Positions 62,326-64,000 of a DNA stretch of 64,000 nucleotides are shown piece by piece (position 1 is the first letter of the stretch; each line of letters begins with the position of its first letter). Origin of the DNA: Winogradskyella echinorum (GTDB taxonomy: Bacteria > Bacteroidota > Bacteroidia > Flavobacteriales > Flavobacteriaceae). The stretch spans positions 186,001-250,000 of the forward strand of contig NZ_JACOQD010000003.1 in assembly GCF_014297365.1 (NCBI RefSeq). Direction: 5' to 3'. The position numbers and the translations under genes were made by a program. The notes under the pieces are model-generated. The model saw only the letters and a program-made list of their open reading frames with translations, was not told the DNA's origin and did no database searches.

Positions 62326-64000
62326 ATGCGATTTAAAATTAAGTCAGAGTTTGAGCCAACAGGAGATCAACCACAAGCCATAAAACAACTGGCTGGTGGT
62401 GTAGAAAGTAACGAAAAGTACCAAACACTTTTAGGTGTTACAGGTTCTGGTAAAACCTTTACAGTTGCTAATGTTATTGAAGAAGTGCAACGACCAACTT
62501 TAGTGTTGGCCCATAACAAAACTTTGGCTGCTCAACTCTACTCAGAATTTAAACAGTTCTTTCCAGAAAATGCTGTAGAGTATTTTGTATCGTATTACGA
62601 TTACTATCAACCAGAAGCCTACATTCCTGTTTCTGGAGTTTATATAGAAAAAGATCTATCCATTAACGAGGAAATTGAGAAGATGCGATTAAGCACTACC
62701 TCTTCCCTACTTTCTGGTCGTAGAGATGTAATCGTTGTGGCTTCTGTGTCTTGTTTATACGGTATTGGTAATCCGGTAGAGTTTCAAAAAAACGTGATTA
62801 CATTAGAAAGAGATCAGGTTATTTCGCGCACAAAATTATTACACCAATTAGTACAAAGTCTTTATTCCAGAACGGAAGCTGATTTTAAAAATGGTAATTT
62901 CAGAATTAAAGGAGATACAGTAGATGTGTTTCCTGGTTATGCGGACAATCCTTATCGCATTCACTTTTTTGGAGATGAGATAGAAGAAATTGAAGTGTTT
63001 GATGTCCAAACCAATGAAGTTATAGAACGTTACGACAGATTGAATATTTATCCTGCCAACATGTTTGTAACTTCGCCAGATGTGTTGAATGGCGCGATAA
63101 AAGACATTCAAGATGATTTAGTAAAACAATACGACTATTTTAAAGAAATAGGAAAACATCTTGAAGCTAAACGACTAAAAGAACGTACCGAATTCGATTT
63201 AGAAATGATACGGGAACTAGGTTATTGTTCTGGTATTGAAAACTATTCGAGATACTTAGACGGTAGAGCTCCAGGTACGCGACCATTCTGCTTATTGGAT
63301 TATTTTCCTGATGATTATTTAATGGTTGTTGATGAAAGCCATGTGACCATTTCGCAAGTACATGCCATGTATGGTGGTGACAGAAGTCGAAAAGTAAACT
63401 TAGTGGATTATGGTTTTCGTTTACCAGCTGCAATGGACAATAGACCTTTAAAATTTGAAGAATTTGAAGCCCTTCAAAACCAAGTCATCTATGTTTCTGC
63501 AACACCAGCGGATTATGAAATGCAAAAAACCGATGGTGTTTATGTGGAACAAATTATCAGGCCCACAGGATTATTAGATCCTATCATTGAGGTACGTCCT
63601 AGTTTAAATCAGATCGATAATTTAATTGAAGAAATTCAAGATCGAGTAGAAAAAGATGAACGTACTTTAGTGACTACGCTTACCAAACGAATGGCTGAAG
63701 AATTAGTAAAATACTTAACCAGAATTTCTATTCGTTGTCGTTACATTCACAGTGATGTTGATACTTTAGAGCGTGTAGAAATAATGCAAGATTTGCGAAA
63801 AGGCATTTTCGATGTGTTGGTTGGAGTGAATTTACTCCGTGAAGGTTTAGATTTACCTGAAGTATCATTGGTAGCCATTTTAGATGCAGATAAAGAAGGT
63901 TTTTTACGCTCTACGCGTTCTCTAACACAGACTGTTGGTAGAGCTGCAAGAAACCTTAACGGAAAAGCCATTATGTATGCTGATAAGATTACAAAAAGCA
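62326..64000 (+). CDS. uvrB: Excinuclease ABC subunit B (partial, runs off the window end)
   Basis: The first 558 codons of UvrB, the damage-verifying helicase-like subunit of nucleotide excision repair, which works with UvrA and UvrC in the cytoplasm. Motifs in order: Walker A GVTGSGKT (37-44), the beta-hairpin [12 protein letters not shown] (90-101) that probes for lesions, DESH at 336-339 (Walker B), SATPADYEM (motif III region), [11 protein letters not shown], and [10 protein letters not shown] (motif VI) near residue 535-545. About 100 residues, including the UVR domain, would lie beyond 64000. It is the first gene after the surface-protein locus and is oriented the same way, with its own promoter. 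Assignment is certain. Confidence 0.97.
   Translation, partial: MRFKIKSEFEPTGDQPQAIKQLAGGVESNEKYQTLLGVTGSGKTFTVANVIEEVQRPTLVLAHNKTLAAQLYSEFKQFFPENAVEYFVSYYDYYQPEAYIPVSGVYIEKDLSINEEIEKMRLSTTSSLLSGRRDVIVVASVSCLYGIGNPVEFQKNVITLERDQVISRTKLLHQLVQSLYSRTEADFKNGNFRIKGDTVDVFPGYADNPYRIHFFGDEIEEIEVFDVQTNEVIERYDRLNIYPANMFVTSPDVLNGAIKDIQDDLVKQYDYFKEIGKHLEAKRLKERTEFDLEMIRELGYCSGIENYSRYLDGRAPGTRPFCLLDYFPDDYLMVVDESHVTISQVHAMYGGDRSRKVNLVDYGFRLPAAMDNRPLKFEEFEALQNQVIYVSATPADYEMQKTDGVYVEQIIRPTGLLDPIIEVRPSLNQIDNLIEEIQDRVEKDERTLVTTLTKRMAEELVKYLTRISIRCRYIHSDVDTLERVEIMQDLRKGIFDVLVGVNLLREGLDLPEVSLVAILDADKEGFLRSTRSLTQTVGRAARNLNGKAIMYADKITKS

Noticed and set aside
1..64000. tRNA, rRNA, riboswitch or CRISPR array
   Set aside because: No cloverleaf-like sequence, conserved rRNA word, known riboswitch core or regularly spaced direct repeats were seen. 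The short tandem repeats are all coding.

Overview
The window comes from a low-GC member of the Bacteroidetes, almost certainly a marine-type Flavobacteriaceae. The evidence is TAnnTTTG-type -7 promoter elements, the near absence of Shine-Dalgarno sequences, many proteins with type IX secretion (T9SS) sorting domains of both the gliding-motility-associated type (type B) and the PNP type (type A), hybrid one-protein two-component regulators, and UvrB and CtaA proteins of Bacteroidetes style. No genus is assigned. No tRNA, rRNA, CRISPR array, transposase or plasmid/phage replication gene was seen.

Region 1 (1-3.75 kb) is the end of a surface-glycan/LPS cluster: an unidentified gene end, a Stealth-type sugar-phosphate transferase, a CDP-glycerol glycerophosphotransferase-like protein, a WaaE-like family 2 glycosyltransferase and, convergently, a WaaP/Kdo-kinase-like protein. 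Region 2 (3.8-9.3 kb) is housekeeping: CCA-adding enzyme, GNAT acetyltransferase, heme A synthase, a pRiA4b ORF-3-like protein and a two-gene ABC exporter.

Region 3 (9.4-34.7 kb) is a tandem array of seven very large secreted proteins, all on the + strand, each with a signal peptide and a type B T9SS sorting domain. Four carry a choice-of-anchor-L-like N-terminal domain. Six are built largely from about 90-100-residue modules starting with a C-D-x-D-x-D-G-like motif. Two adjacent pairs share nearly identical 3' ends (about 1.1 and 1.2 kb) attached to divergent 5' parts, a pattern expected from gene conversion or recent partial duplication.

Region 4 (34.8-62.3 kb) looks like a self-contained surface-protein locus with its own regulators. 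It holds three hybrid histidine kinase/response regulator/AraC proteins, five paralogous tail-fibre-like secreted proteins with YadA-head-like 14-residue repeats or NTAIG repeats (three with a self-cleaving S74-type chaperone domain), an OmpA lipoprotein, other lipoproteins and envelope proteins, a seven-bladed FG-GAP propeller, and three small ORFs of 30-50 codons. Four of its promoters share an ungapped box, TGTTACA-N14-TGTTACA (21-bp period), each placed exactly 37 bp before a -7-like element. I read this as a local regulon controlled by one or more of the three hybrid regulators. Region 5 (62.3 kb to the end) is the start of uvrB, cut by the window edge.
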